From an uncultured Acetatifactor sp. (GTDB lineage: Bacteria; Bacillota; Clostridia; Lachnospirales; Lachnospiraceae), in assembly GCA_947595925.1 (NCBI GenBank), contig CANQEV010000020.1:1-48979 (forward strand): DNA of 48,979 nt, read 5' to 3'. Positions within the stretch are counted from its first letter, which is position 1. Each line of letters begins with the position of its first letter. Positions 9,157 through 17,641 of the stretch are shown here, piece by piece. Under the pieces are notes generated by a model, which saw only the letters and a list, made by a program, of their open reading frames with translations, was not told the DNA's origin and ran no database searches. Both the position numbers and the translations under genes were made by a program.

Positions 9157-9341
9157 CAGTTCAGCCAGCCGCCTTATCCCGCGGAAGGCCGTGCTTGCAC
9201 GTGGCCTTCCGCGGGAAAGGCGGCTGAGGGAACGCCCATTCATGAGCAAAGACAGCTGCGAAGCAGCGCAGAGCGCCATGTGCAGGCCCTTCGGGCCTGC
9301 GGCGCGGCTTTGCGAATGAAAGGGCGTGGCTGAACTGTTAT
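9154..9341 (+). repeat. Structured intergenic repeat, copy 3 (complete)
   Basis: This complete copy is bounded by AACAGTTCAGCC (9155-9166) and GGCTGAACTGTT (about 9328-9339). The first arm is GCCGCC...GGCGGC around the hairpin CCCGCGGAAGGCC-GTGC-TT-GCAC-GTGGCCTTCCGCGGG. The second arm has ATGAGCAAAG paired with CTTTGCGAAT and carries GCTGC-GAA-GCAGC and GCAGGCCC-TTCG-GGGCCTGC. The nfnB stop codon overlaps its first bases, so the element may form the 3' end of the nfnAB transcript. Confidence 0.85.
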
Positions 9342-9456
9342 CGTAAAGGGACGCTTTTTCAAGCGACAGAGAGCGCGAAAATGATAGCTTTGCGAATGAA
9401 GGGCGTGGCTGAACTGTTATCGTAGAGGGACGCTTTCTCGAACATCGGAGAGCGCA
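9308..9456 (+). repeat. Partial tandem duplication of the repeat's right end
   Basis: About 80 bases covering the right end of copy 3 and its flank are repeated with small changes. The stretch GCTTTGCGAATGAA...GGGCGTGGCTGAACTGTTATCGTA, then GGGACGCTTT and GAGAGCGC, occurs at about 9308-9377 and again at about 9388-9455. With copy 3 it fills the 341 bases between nfnB and the next gene. No gene or clear promoter is seen there. Confidence 0.75.
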
Positions 9457-9497
9457 AAAAAAAGATGTGCTGACGGAAGAAAGGCAGGTCTGAGGGT

Positions 9498-10388
9498 ATG
9501 GCATGGTGTCCTGTTTGTAGAAATGAGTATCGTCCGGGAATAAAGGTCTGTGCGGACTGCGGAGCGGAACTGGTGGAGGAGCTGGACAGCGAACCCATGG
9601 AGACGCTGGTTTCGGGAGAAAAAGAACTGATGGAGCAGATACGGGATTTTTTGGCTTCCAGCGGTTTTCCGTATGCGGAGGTGGGATTTGACGCCGACGA
9701 GGGAACATACCGCTTGAACATCCCGAAAAGCGGCGCGAAGAGGGCGGCGGAGCTCACTCAGATATTTCTGCAGGAACACGGTCAGCGCATGATGGAACGC
9801 CGGATAGAGTCGGAAATTGAGGCGGGGAACATCACGCAGGAACAGGTTGAGAAGATGCAGAGGGAAGCCGCGCAGAGACAGGTGAGAAGGCCTCCCGCCG
9901 TCTATGAAAGCAGCGAGAAAAAGGCAGAGGAAAACAGGGCATCCGCCTTTGTCCTCCTCTTGATCGGCGCGGCCTGCCTGATTTTGATCCTGCTCTGTCT
10001 GCTGAACGTGATCCACCTGCCCAATATCTTTAACGGTTCCTACCTGTTCTTTGGGGTCATGGGAGCCCTCAGCATTCTGTTTATCTTGATGGGAGTGGTA
10101 TCGCTCAAGACGGCAAAAGGCCATCAGAAAAACGTGGAGACGGAAAATACCCTGAAAGAGTCCCTGCTGAACTGGTGCGGCGAGAATCTTCACAGGGAAG
10201 AGATCGACAATTTTATTCGGGCGAGATTCCCGGGGCTGCAGAGCGAAGAAATGTATTTCCCGAGGACGGAGCTTATGAAGGCCAGGATCAATCATCAGTT
10301 TATGAACCTGAACCAGGACTTTTTGGATCAGCTTATGGATCAAGTGATTTATGAGATGGTGTTTTCCGAGGAGACTCCCCAGCCATGA
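9498..10388 (+). CDS. Zinc-ribbon membrane protein, function unknown
   Basis: The 296-residue protein begins with a zinc ribbon (CPVCRN...CADCG, residues 4-21). A region of about 100 residues resembles the small alpha-beta domain found in putative signal-transducing zinc-ribbon proteins (MEQIRDFLASSGFPYAEV). It then has two membrane segments (about 150-172 and 180-200) and a cytoplasmic C-terminal part. The ribosome site is AAAGGCAGG before ATG 9498. It overlaps rlmH by four bases (ATGA), implying translational coupling. I do not recognise a function; ribosome-linked work is only a guess from the coupling. Confidence 0.8.
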   Translation: MAWCPVCRNEYRPGIKVCADCGAELVEELDSEPMETLVSGEKELMEQIRDFLASSGFPYAEVGFDADEGTYRLNIPKSGAKRAAELTQIFLQEHGQRMMERRIESEIEAGNITQEQVEKMQREAAQRQVRRPPAVYESSEKKAEENRASAFVLLLIGAACLILILLCLLNVIHLPNIFNGSYLFFGVMGALSILFILMGVVSLKTAKGHQKNVETENTLKESLLNWCGENLHREEIDNFIRARFPGLQSEEMYFPRTELMKARINHQFMNLNQDFLDQLMDQVIYEMVFSEETPQP

Positions 10389-10864
10389 GGATCACGATTC
10401 TCTGCGTGGGCAAGATAAAAGAGAAATTTTACAGGGACGCCATCGCGGAGTTTGAAAAAAGGTTGGGAAGATACTGCCGGCTGGAAATCCTTGAAGTGGC
10501 GGACGAGCAGACTCCGGAGGGAGCCAGCCCGGCCCTGGAGGAACAGATCCGGGAAAAGGAGGGCGCAAGGATCCTTTCCAGAATCCGGGAAGGCCAGTTT
10601 GTCTGTACCCTGGAGATCCAGGGAAAGAAGATGACCTCGGAGCGGTTTGCCGCCTTTTTAGAGCAGACGGCAATGGAAGAAAAGGGACAGATCGTCTTTG
10701 TGATCGGCGGGTCCCTGGGACTTTCCCAGGCAGTCCGGCAGCGTTCCGATCTGGCGGTCAGTTTTTCGGATATGACCTTTCCCCATCAGCTGATGCGGGT
10801 AATTCTCTGCGAGCAGATCTACCGGGGATTCCGGATCAGCCGGGGAGAGCCTTATCACAAGTAG
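10385..10864 (+). CDS. rlmH: 23S rRNA (pseudouridine-1915-N3)-methyltransferase
   Basis: RlmH methylates pseudouridine 1915 in helix 69 of 23S rRNA on assembled 70S ribosomes, using S-adenosylmethionine. The 159-residue protein has the size and trefoil-knot (SPOUT) hallmarks of the family: an N-terminal ITILCVGKIKEKF, the SAM loop FVIGGSLGL, and a C-terminal block FPHQLMRVILCEQIYRGFRI ending in GEPYHK. The start codon overlaps the stop of the preceding zinc-ribbon gene. Confidence 0.97.
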   Translation: MRITILCVGKIKEKFYRDAIAEFEKRLGRYCRLEILEVADEQTPEGASPALEEQIREKEGARILSRIREGQFVCTLEIQGKKMTSERFAAFLEQTAMEEKGQIVFVIGGSLGLSQAVRQRSDLAVSFSDMTFPHQLMRVILCEQIYRGFRISRGEPYHK

Positions 10865-10963
10865 TCCTGATGATGTTAAGGTTGTCATCGCCGCCGCAGA
10901 ACCGGAATGTAGGCTAACTCTTCTCGCCGCCGCAGAACCGTGGCGCAGACTGGCATCAAAAGG

Positions 10964-11092
10964 ATGAGCAGACATAGTTTTCAGGCGCGTCTGGATCCTA
11001 AGAAAGCAAAGCTTATGAGCGGTATGTCCGAGTGCATCGCAATGAGAATGGCCCTGAGCGATACCACCAGGGGTCTGAAATTACCGAAGTGA
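10964..11092 (+). CDS. Possible small protein of 42 residues
   Basis: In the 241-base gap between rlmH and nth an open frame runs from ATG 10964 to TGA 11092. It encodes a basic 42-residue peptide starting MSRHSFQARLDPKKAKL and ending TTRGLKLPK. AAAAGG lies directly against the ATG, which is too close for an ideal ribosome site. I do not recognise the sequence. It may be a real small gene or the remains of a larger one. Upstream of it TCGCCGCCGCAGAACCG occurs twice (10888-10904 and 10924-10940). Confidence 0.3.
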   Translation: MSRHSFQARLDPKKAKLMSGMSECIAMRMALSDTTRGLKLPK

Positions 11093-11105
11093 AGGCGTAT
11101 AAACC

Positions 11106-11852
11106 ATGAAAAAGGCACAGAATAAGAAAGCACCTGTGAGGAAAACGACAGAGAAAAAAGCAGGAGCCACCCGCGGAAATTCCAGGGCGGCTGAAACGGA
11201 TAAAATGCTGACGCAGAAGAAGGAGCTGGCCCTGCAGATCATTGAGCGCCTGAAGCAGGCATACCCGGACTCCGGATGCAGCCTGACCTATGAGAAGGAT
11301 CAGGCCTGGAAGCTTCTGGTCAGCGTGCGGCTTGCGGCGCAGTGTACGGACGCCCGGGTGAACGTTGTCGTGGAGGAACTCTACCGGCATTTCCCGGACG
11401 TGGACGCCCTGGCAAAGGCCCCCGTGGAGGAGATCGAAAAGCTGGTGCATCCCTGCGGCCTGGGCAACAGCAAGGCAAGGGACATCAGCGCCTGCATGAA
11501 AGTGCTGCGGGAGAAGTATGGCGGCAGGGTTCCCGATACGATGGAGGAACTTCTGGCGCTTCCGGGGGTGGGGAGAAAGAGCGCGAACCTGATCCTGGGG
11601 GACGTCTACGGAAAGCCCGCCATTGTCACGGACACCCACTGTATCCGCCTGGTGAACCGGATGGGGCTTGTAGACGGCGTGCAGGAGCCTGGAAAGGTGG
11701 AAAAGGAGCTGTGGAAACTGATTCCGCCGGAGGAGGGGAACGATTTCTGCCACCGTCTTGTGGATCATGGGCGGGCGGTGTGTTCTGCCAGAACAAAGCC
11801 AAACTGCGGGAAGTGCTGTCTGCAGGATATCTGCGCAAAAAAACTGGGCTAG
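11106..11852 (+). CDS. nth: Endonuclease III (DNA glycosylase/AP lyase)
   Basis: Nth removes oxidised pyrimidines from DNA and cuts the abasic site. The 248-residue protein has a Lys-rich N-terminal extension of about 35 residues. The helix-hairpin-helix LPGVGRKSANLIL holds the catalytic Lys, and VTDTHCIRLVNR holds the catalytic Asp. A C-terminal [4Fe-4S] loop contains four cysteines. The first cysteine pair is spaced by seven residues (C-SARTKPN-C) where the classical pattern is C-x6-C-x2-C-x5-C; the other spacings (2 and 5) are standard. No strong ribosome site is seen in front of ATG 11106. Confidence 0.94.
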   Translation: MKKAQNKKAPVRKTTEKKAGATRGNSRAAETDKMLTQKKELALQIIERLKQAYPDSGCSLTYEKDQAWKLLVSVRLAAQCTDARVNVVVEELYRHFPDVDALAKAPVEEIEKLVHPCGLGNSKARDISACMKVLREKYGGRVPDTMEELLALPGVGRKSANLILGDVYGKPAIVTDTHCIRLVNRMGLVDGVQEPGKVEKELWKLIPPEEGNDFCHRLVDHGRAVCSARTKPNCGKCCLQDICAKKLG

Positions 11853-11951
11853 GCTTTCAGGCCGGCTTCAGGGGATATGAGGGAATAAGCCGGTATCTGC
11901 CCCTGGGTGGGGCGAACCGGCGGCGTATTTCGGGGAAAAGGGGGATGGCCT

Positions 11952-13253
11952 ATGAGAATGTATGACATCATCATGAAGAAGAGAAACGGCGGAGAACTCT
12001 CCAGGGAGGAAATCCGCTTTTTTATTGAGCGCTATACTTTGGGGGAGATACCGGAATATCAGGCGTCAGCGCTGATGATGGCGGTCTACTTCCAAAAGAT
12101 GACACAACGTGAGACCTTTGAACTGACCATGGCCATGGCGGAGAGCGGGGACATGCTGGATCTCTCAGGGATAGCGGGCGTCAAGGTGGATAAACATTCC
12201 ACGGGAGGCGTGGGAGATAAGACGTCCCTGGCGCTTGCGCCCCTTGTGGCGGCCTGCGGGATCCCGGTGGCAAAAATGAGCGGGCGGGGACTGGGCCACA
12301 CCGGTGGGACCATCGACAAATTGGAGAGTTTTCCGGGATTTACCACTTCCCTCACGACGAAGCAGTTTATTGAAAACGTAAACCGCGTCGGCATCGCCAT
12401 CATGGGACAGACGGCGGATTTGGCCCCCGCGGACAAAAAACTCTACGCGCTCCGGGATGTCACGGCAACGGTGGATAATCTCTCCCTGATCGCCAGTTCC
12501 ATCATGAGCAAGAAGCTTGCCGCAGGAGCGGACGCCATTGTCCTTGACGTGAAAACGGGGAGCGGGGCCTTCATGAAATCGGAGGAAGACGCCTTCGCGC
12601 TGGCCCGGGAGATGGTAAGGATCGGCAGGAGCGCGGGCAGAAACACCATCGCCGTCGTCTCCGACATGAACCAGCCCCTGGGCCGTACCGTGGGAAATGC
12701 GCTGGAGGTCAGGGAGGCTGTCGAGACGCTGCGCGGAGAGGGGCCGGAGGATTTTCAGGAGCTTGTCCTGACTCTGGGCGTTCAAATGCTTCTCGCCGGC
12801 GGTATTGCCAAGGAGGAAAAAGAGGCCCGCGACAACTTGGAGAAGGCCATCGCGGACGGGGCGGCCCTGCGAAAGATGGCGGAATTCATAGAGGCGCAGG
12901 GCGGGGATCCCGGAGCGGTTTACGACACGGAAAAGCTCCCCGCTGCAAAGCTCGTTCGGCCGATTCCCGCGCCGAGATCCGGTTATGTGAAACAGATTGC
13001 CTGCGACGAAGTGGGAATCTGTTCCATGATGCTCGGAGGCGGGCGCGAGACAAAGGAAGATGAAATTGATCTTTCCGTGGGTTTTGAGCTTCGGAAAAAG
13101 GTGGGGGACCGGGTGGAGAAGGGCGAGCCGCTGGCGATCCTCCACGCAAACGATCAGGCAAAGGCAGAGGAAGCGGAAAAGCGTTTTGTAAGGGCCTATC
13201 TGATCGGGGAGGAAGAGCCGGAGCCCCCGATTCTGATCAAAGGCGTGATTTAA
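11952..13253 (+). CDS. pdp: Pyrimidine-nucleoside phosphorylase
   Basis: This enzyme splits thymidine, uridine or deoxyuridine with phosphate into base and (deoxy)ribose-1-phosphate during nucleoside salvage. The 433-residue length with the start [13 protein letters not shown] equals that of the Bacillus Pdp family. The phosphate-binding signature [17 protein letters not shown] and the substrate region [15 protein letters not shown] are present, with the C-terminal alpha/beta domain. ATG 11952 is chosen for the match to family N-termini and the AAGGGGGA site upstream; the frame stays open to 11907. Closely related DeoA thymidine phosphorylases cannot be strictly excluded. Confidence 0.93.
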   Translation: MRMYDIIMKKRNGGELSREEIRFFIERYTLGEIPEYQASALMMAVYFQKMTQRETFELTMAMAESGDMLDLSGIAGVKVDKHSTGGVGDKTSLALAPLVAACGIPVAKMSGRGLGHTGGTIDKLESFPGFTTSLTTKQFIENVNRVGIAIMGQTADLAPADKKLYALRDVTATVDNLSLIASSIMSKKLAAGADAIVLDVKTGSGAFMKSEEDAFALAREMVRIGRSAGRNTIAVVSDMNQPLGRTVGNALEVREAVETLRGEGPEDFQELVLTLGVQMLLAGGIAKEEKEARDNLEKAIADGAALRKMAEFIEAQGGDPGAVYDTEKLPAAKLVRPIPAPRSGYVKQIACDEVGICSMMLGGGRETKEDEIDLSVGFELRKKVGDRVEKGEPLAILHANDQAKAEEAEKRFVRAYLIGEEEPEPPILIKGVI

Positions 13254-13288
13254 GTTCTGAAAAATGGTTTCCCCGCATAAGTTCCAAT

Positions 13289-13666
13289 ATGAAAAACAAT
13301 AGGTATTGCCATTCCAAACAACGGGAAAAGGGGAGCGGCCGGGAGAACTTGGCCGAGGAGAAGGACAGGGAGAACCGTAAGACCCTGCGCCAGAGACAGA
13401 GGAACATCCGGGAGGAACTGCTGGCAGACAGGCTCCGGATTCCGGCGGACGTCTGTGAAGGAACGATCCGGGTGACGCTCACCGGCAACACAAGGGCATG
13501 GGTGGAAAACTACAAGGGGATTCTGGAATATACGGAGCGGACGGTCCTGCTGCAGGGAAAGAACGGACGCGTCAGCTTTGAAGGGGAGGGGCTCTGCATA
13601 GAATACTATACCGATGAGGACATGTTGATCCGCGGAAGAATCAAAGCGCTGAAGCTGGATTCCTGA
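13289..13666 (+). CDS. yqfC: YabP/YqfC family sporulation protein
   Basis: YqfC-like proteins are small proteins expressed during sporulation; the molecular role is unclear. Residues from about 45 onward (LRIPADVCEGTIRVTLTGN, VENYKGILEYTERTVLLQ, LIRGRIKALKL) follow the family pattern of short beta strands. The 125-residue frame has a basic N-terminal extension of about 40 residues not usual for YqfC (about 90-100 residues). There is no good ribosome site at ATG 13289, so the real start may lie downstream, for example at TTG 13349. The position directly before yqfD and phoH matches the Bacillus order and supports the call. Confidence 0.82.
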   Translation: MKNNRYCHSKQREKGSGRENLAEEKDRENRKTLRQRQRNIREELLADRLRIPADVCEGTIRVTLTGNTRAWVENYKGILEYTERTVLLQGKNGRVSFEGEGLCIEYYTDEDMLIRGRIKALKLDS

Positions 13667-13712
13667 CGGACCGTCAGAGGAACAGTATTTTATGTGGGGG
13701 AGGGACGGCGGT

Positions 13713-14903
13713 ATGGAGAAAGCTCTCCGGTTTCTGAGAGGATATCTGCGCGTTCGGATCTGGGGATGTTCCCCGGAGCGTTTTTTAAATCTCTGCGCAG
13801 GCAGAGGAATCTATCTTTGGGACATCCGGCGGAATGCGGAGTATTGCGACCTGTATATGGATTTGAAATCTTTTTACCTGCTGCGGCCGATCGCCAGGAA
13901 AACGGGCGTGAAGGTAGTCATTCTGGAGAGGATTGGACTTCCTTTTTTTATGCCTAAAATCCGAAGGCGCTGGGTGTTTCTCCTCGGGATCCTCCTGGCG
14001 GCTGCTTTTTGGATCGGGTCATCCTTTTTTATCTGGAGGATTGAATTCTATGGAAATCTTCAGGTCACGGACGACCAGCTTACGTCTTTTCTGGAGGAGA
14101 GGAATATCCGCATTGGAACGCTGCGAAAGAGCCTTGACATCACGGAGCTGGAAAAGGAGATCAGAAGGAATTTTCCCATGGTAAAATGGACGTCCATGAA
14201 ACTGGTGGGAACGGAACTGGAAGTCTGGATAAAAGAGAACGAAAGGATGCCGTCTGAGGTAAAGCGGGAGGAAAGCGGAGGAAAGGATCTCATCAGCGAA
14301 TACGACGCCAGGGTCGTGTCCATGGTCGTGCGGGAAGGCGTGCCCATGGTCAGCAGAGGGGATACCGTTGCAAAAGGGCAGATCCTTGTGGAGGGAAAGG
14401 TTCCCGTCTACAATGAGGACGGAACGGTGAGGGAATATCTGTACGTTGATGCGGATGCGGATATTCTTCTGGAACATTCCATTCATTTTGAAACGGCGCT
14501 CCCGGAAGCTTATGAGACGAAGGAATACAGCGGCCGGTTCGAAAAGGAATACTTTGTCCGAATCGGCGAAAAATATATAAGGTTCCCCTATGGACATTCC
14601 TTTTTCCAGGATACGCAGCTGCAGAAAAATCATGTGCCCTTTTTATATGAGGCGCTGAATATCCCAATCTGTTTCGGGGAAATCCAGCACTGGGAGTACC
14701 TCACGGTGAGGAAAAAATACACCGACGAGGAGGCGGGGGCGCTCCTGAACGAAAAATTATCCATATTTCTTGCAACTTTAGAAGAAAAGGGGGTGGAAAT
14801 ACTTGAAAAAAATGTTAGAATAGACAGAGAAGGGGAGTATTGGCTGGCTTACGGAAAAATGACTATCCGGGAAAGGGCGGGATGTCTTCGCAACACGGAG
14901 TGA
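13713..14903 (+). CDS. yqfD: Sporulation protein YqfD
   Basis: YqfD is a membrane protein of the mother-cell sporulation programme in Bacillus and Clostridia. The 396-residue product has the family N-terminus (FLRGYLRVRIWGCSPERFLN), a single membrane segment (about residues 83-105, WVFLLGILLAAAFWIGSSFF) and a following POTRA-like domain (IEFYGNLQVTDDQL). It lies 46 bases after yqfC. ATG 13713 has GGGAGGGA just upstream and fits family N-termini; an in-frame ATG at 13692 would add seven residues. Confidence 0.92.
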   Translation: MEKALRFLRGYLRVRIWGCSPERFLNLCAGRGIYLWDIRRNAEYCDLYMDLKSFYLLRPIARKTGVKVVILERIGLPFFMPKIRRRWVFLLGILLAAAFWIGSSFFIWRIEFYGNLQVTDDQLTSFLEERNIRIGTLRKSLDITELEKEIRRNFPMVKWTSMKLVGTELEVWIKENERMPSEVKREESGGKDLISEYDARVVSMVVREGVPMVSRGDTVAKGQILVEGKVPVYNEDGTVREYLYVDADADILLEHSIHFETALPEAYETKEYSGRFEKEYFVRIGEKYIRFPYGHSFFQDTQLQKNHVPFLYEALNIPICFGEIQHWEYLTVRKKYTDEEAGALLNEKLSIFLATLEEKGVEILEKNVRIDREGEYWLAYGKMTIRERAGCLRNTE

Positions 14904-14941
14904 GCAGAAAGGAAAGAGAATTGGCGGAAAAGGGAGAAGAG

Positions 14942-15949
14942 ATGTCCGTCTCCATGGAGATACCGGCTCCTCTCATGCAGAGCGTGTTTGGAGCGGAGGA
15001 CCGCTTTGTCAGAAAGCTGGAGAGGAGTTTTAAAGTCACGATTGTGGACCGCAACGGGAGAGTGGTCATCTCCGGCGGGGAGGCGGGAATCCGGCAGACA
15101 GGCTCGGTGCTGAGGCAGCTCTGCCTTCTGGCGGAAAAGGGAAACGAGATAGAGGAGCAGAACGTGGATTACGCGATCGCTATGGGAATGGAAGAAAAAG
15201 AAGGGGTTCTCACGGAAATTGACGAGGACTGTATCTGTCATACGGTTTCCGGCAAGCCGATCAAGCCAAAGACGCTGGGACAGAAAGAATATGTGGACGC
15301 GATTCGGAAGAACATGATCGTCTTTGGCCTTGGACCGGCGGGCACGGGAAAAACTTTCCTCGCCATGGCAATGGCGGTCACGGCTTTTAAGAACGAAGAG
15401 GTGAGCCGCATCATACTGACCAGGCCGGCCATCGAGGCGGGGGAAAAGCTGGGATTTCTTCCCGGAGACCTGCAGAGCAAGGTGGATCCCTACCTGCGGC
15501 CCCTGTACGACGCGCTTTATCAGATCATGGGAACCGAGAGTTTCACGAAAAATATGGAGAAGGGTCTGATCGAGGTGGCACCCCTGGCCTACATGAGGGG
15601 ACGGACCCTGGATAATGCGTACATTATTTTGGATGAGGCGCAGAACACCACGCCGGCCCAGATGAAGATGTTCCTGACCAGGATCGGGTTTGGCTCCAAG
15701 GTTGTGGTCACAGGGGACAGCTCCCAGAAGGATCTCGCCGTCGGGACAAGCTCCGGGCTGGAGATTGCGGAGCGGGTCCTTGGAAAGATAGATGAAATTG
15801 CATTCTGCAGACTGACGAGCAGGGACGTGGTGAGGCATCCTCTGGTGCAGAAGATCGTGAATGCATACGAAAATTACGAAAAAAAAGAAAAGGCCGGCAG
15901 GGAACGAAATGGCATACATCAAAGCAGGACAGGGATTCGAAAAAAATAA
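14942..15949 (+). CDS. phoH: PhoH family ATPase
   Basis: PhoH-like proteins are cytoplasmic P-loop ATPases linked to RNA metabolism; they are regularly encoded beside ybeY. The protein has an N-terminal KH-like part (VTIVDRNGRVVISG), Walker A GPAGTGKTFLAMA, a Walker B region YIILDEAQNTTPAQM and sensor motif VVVTGDSSQKDL. ATG 14942 is chosen because AGGGAG lies five bases upstream and MSVSMEIPAPLMQSVFG matches family N-termini. An upstream in-frame ATG at 14882 would overlap the end of yqfD. The 3' end overlaps the next gene by about 40 bases. Confidence 0.93.
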   Translation: MSVSMEIPAPLMQSVFGAEDRFVRKLERSFKVTIVDRNGRVVISGGEAGIRQTGSVLRQLCLLAEKGNEIEEQNVDYAIAMGMEEKEGVLTEIDEDCICHTVSGKPIKPKTLGQKEYVDAIRKNMIVFGLGPAGTGKTFLAMAMAVTAFKNEEVSRIILTRPAIEAGEKLGFLPGDLQSKVDPYLRPLYDALYQIMGTESFTKNMEKGLIEVAPLAYMRGRTLDNAYIILDEAQNTTPAQMKMFLTRIGFGSKVVVTGDSSQKDLAVGTSSGLEIAERVLGKIDEIAFCRLTSRDVVRHPLVQKIVNAYENYEKKEKAGRERNGIHQSRTGIRKK

Positions 15950-17117
15950 GGGAAAGCCGCATGAGTTCTGGCCTTTTCAGACGACTGCGTCTGTGGCTGT
16001 ATTATGTGTAGTGATATATTGCTGCCTGAAAAAATATGAGGCGTCCGTCCTGCTGTACGACGCCCTGCTGACGTTTCTGGCCCTGTTTTTAATATGGTAT
16101 CACTGGGTGAAGTCATACCGCCAGGACAGGCTCTCCTATGACAATGGGGAGCATCCCTGCCGATTCTGGTTCTGCGTGGGAATCGTTTTCCTGGCGGAAT
16201 TCGGCATGTGTTTTCTGCCGGCGGGAAGTTGGTACGGACCGGTGGGATATCTCCTGCTGACGCTGTATGGAAACGTGAGCCTGGGCATTTCCGGGGGCAC
16301 GGCGCTTCTTATGATTCCCGGGCTTGTCGGGGGGATTCCCACGGATCAGCTGTTGGTACAGTTTTTATCCGGGGTATTTACGGCCCTGGCGTTTCAGCGG
16401 TACAGCGGGGAGGAAAAAATCGTCAGACCGGCATTAAAAGCCCTGGCCTGCCATGCGGCATTCTTAAGCGTTTCCGTTTTGTGCCGCGGATGGAGGGACA
16501 AAGCGCTCTGGCTTCAGGCGCTACAGGGAGTTCTTGTCACGGCCCTTTTCTTCAGCTGTATATTGCCTTATTTTTCAAAGTTTGTCCTCCACCGGAATCA
16601 GAAGAAATATGCCAGGCTTTTGGATACGGAGGGCGAACTGCTGTCGCAATACCGGAAAAATTCCAGGCTGGATTATCTGAGAAGCATGCACACGGCGTAT
16701 TTCTGCGAGGCGATCGCCGTCCGCCTGGGCTGGCCCAAAGATCTGATGAAGTGCTGCGCGTACTATTACAAGTGGGGAAACGACCTGCCGGAACTCATGA
16801 AAAGAGAACGCTTTCCGCACCGCTGTTCCAAGATCCTTCTGGATTATTATGAAAGCGAGATGGCCGATATCCCACATGTGAGATATCGGGAGACGGCAGC
16901 TCTGGTTTGCTCTGACGTGGTTTTGGGTTCTATGATTTATCTGGTGAACTCCGGAGCCGAGCTCCCGCGTTATGACGTGATCATCGAGGCTATCTTTGAG
17001 AGGATGTATCGGAAGGGAAGCTTTGACAAATGCGAGATTTCCGGCAGGGAGCTGCATGCTATCAAGAAGATCTTTAAGGAGGAGACCTATTATTATGACT
17101 CTCTACGCAGAAAATGA
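15909..17117 (+). CDS. PgpH-like 7TM protein with degenerate HD domain
   Basis: The position between phoH and ybeY is that of pgpH/yqfF, a 7TM-HD phosphodiesterase that degrades c-di-AMP. This product has only 402 residues against about 700, and lacks the large extracellular domain. It has about seven membrane segments (20-235), then a soluble part that aligns with the HD domain around TAYFCEAIAVRLG. The metal ligands are gone. The H-x-D dyad region AYYHDIGK reads AYYYKWGN (Tyr287, Lys288) and the first His is Arg258. A c-di-AMP hydrolase function is therefore unlikely; binding or scaffold roles are possible. ATG 15909 follows AGGGA; the frame is open from 15861. The 3' end overlaps ybeY by 23 bases. 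Confidence 0.8.
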   Translation: MAYIKAGQGFEKNKGKPHEFWPFQTTASVAVLCVVIYCCLKKYEASVLLYDALLTFLALFLIWYHWVKSYRQDRLSYDNGEHPCRFWFCVGIVFLAEFGMCFLPAGSWYGPVGYLLLTLYGNVSLGISGGTALLMIPGLVGGIPTDQLLVQFLSGVFTALAFQRYSGEEKIVRPALKALACHAAFLSVSVLCRGWRDKALWLQALQGVLVTALFFSCILPYFSKFVLHRNQKKYARLLDTEGELLSQYRKNSRLDYLRSMHTAYFCEAIAVRLGWPKDLMKCCAYYYKWGNDLPELMKRERFPHRCSKILLDYYESEMADIPHVRYRETAALVCSDVVLGSMIYLVNSGAELPRYDVIIEAIFERMYRKGSFDKCEISGRELHAIKKIFKEETYYYDSLRRK

Positions 17118-17598
17118 GACAGAGATCCTTCTTCCGCTGGATGTGGATGGTACCGCGCGGGAAGTGGCGGAAGCTGTTCTGAAGGAAGAGGGCTGTCCTT
17201 ACGAGACGTCGGTCAACCTTCTTTTGACCGACAACGAAGGGATCCGGGAATACAACCGGAAGTACCGGGAGATTGACAGGGAAACGGACGTGCTCTCTTT
17301 TCCGAATCTGGATTTTGCGGAACCGGGAAATTTTGACAGGGCGCAGAAAAACAGGGCGGATTATTTTGACCCGGATACCGGGGAACTGCTCCTTGGGGAT
17401 ATCATTCTCTCTTTGGAGAAGGTTCAGGAACAGGCGCAGAGCTATGGTCACGGCATAAAGCGGGAATTTGCCTTCCTGGTGGCACACAGCATGCTGCATC
17501 TCTGCGGCTACGATCACATGGAGGATGGAGAACGGATCGTCATGGAGGAGAAACAGGAGGGCATTCTGCAGGGGCTTGGAATCACACGGGACAACTGA
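17095..17598 (+). CDS. ybeY: Endoribonuclease YbeY (rRNA maturation factor)
   Basis: YbeY is a zinc-dependent endoribonuclease involved in 16S rRNA 3'-end maturation and ribosome quality control. The 167-residue protein has the zinc-binding signature HSMLHLCGYDH near residues 132-142 and the conserved block YREIDRETDVLSFP. A strong ribosome site AAGGAGG (17076-17082) lies inside the end of the preceding gene and fixes the start at ATG 17095. Overlap with that gene suggests translational coupling. Confidence 0.96.
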   Translation: MTLYAENETEILLPLDVDGTAREVAEAVLKEEGCPYETSVNLLLTDNEGIREYNRKYREIDRETDVLSFPNLDFAEPGNFDRAQKNRADYFDPDTGELLLGDIILSLEKVQEQAQSYGHGIKREFAFLVAHSMLHLCGYDHMEDGERIVMEEKQEGILQGLGITRDN

Positions 17599-17641
17599 AG
17601 GCAGGATGATTCAGAATACAAGAGAGGAACAGGAAGCCGGA

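Noticed and set aside
6826..9708. A 960-codon open frame on the minus strand opposite nfnAB
   Set aside because: It lies wholly opposite two clearly functional genes, has low-complexity His/Arg/Leu-rich content and no recognisable domain; it is a by-product of G+C-rich codon use.
11001..11109. Second open frame (YERYVRVHRNENGPERY...) overlapping the start of nth
   Set aside because: It has no good start codon or ribosome site and a stop codon just upstream; at most a remnant.
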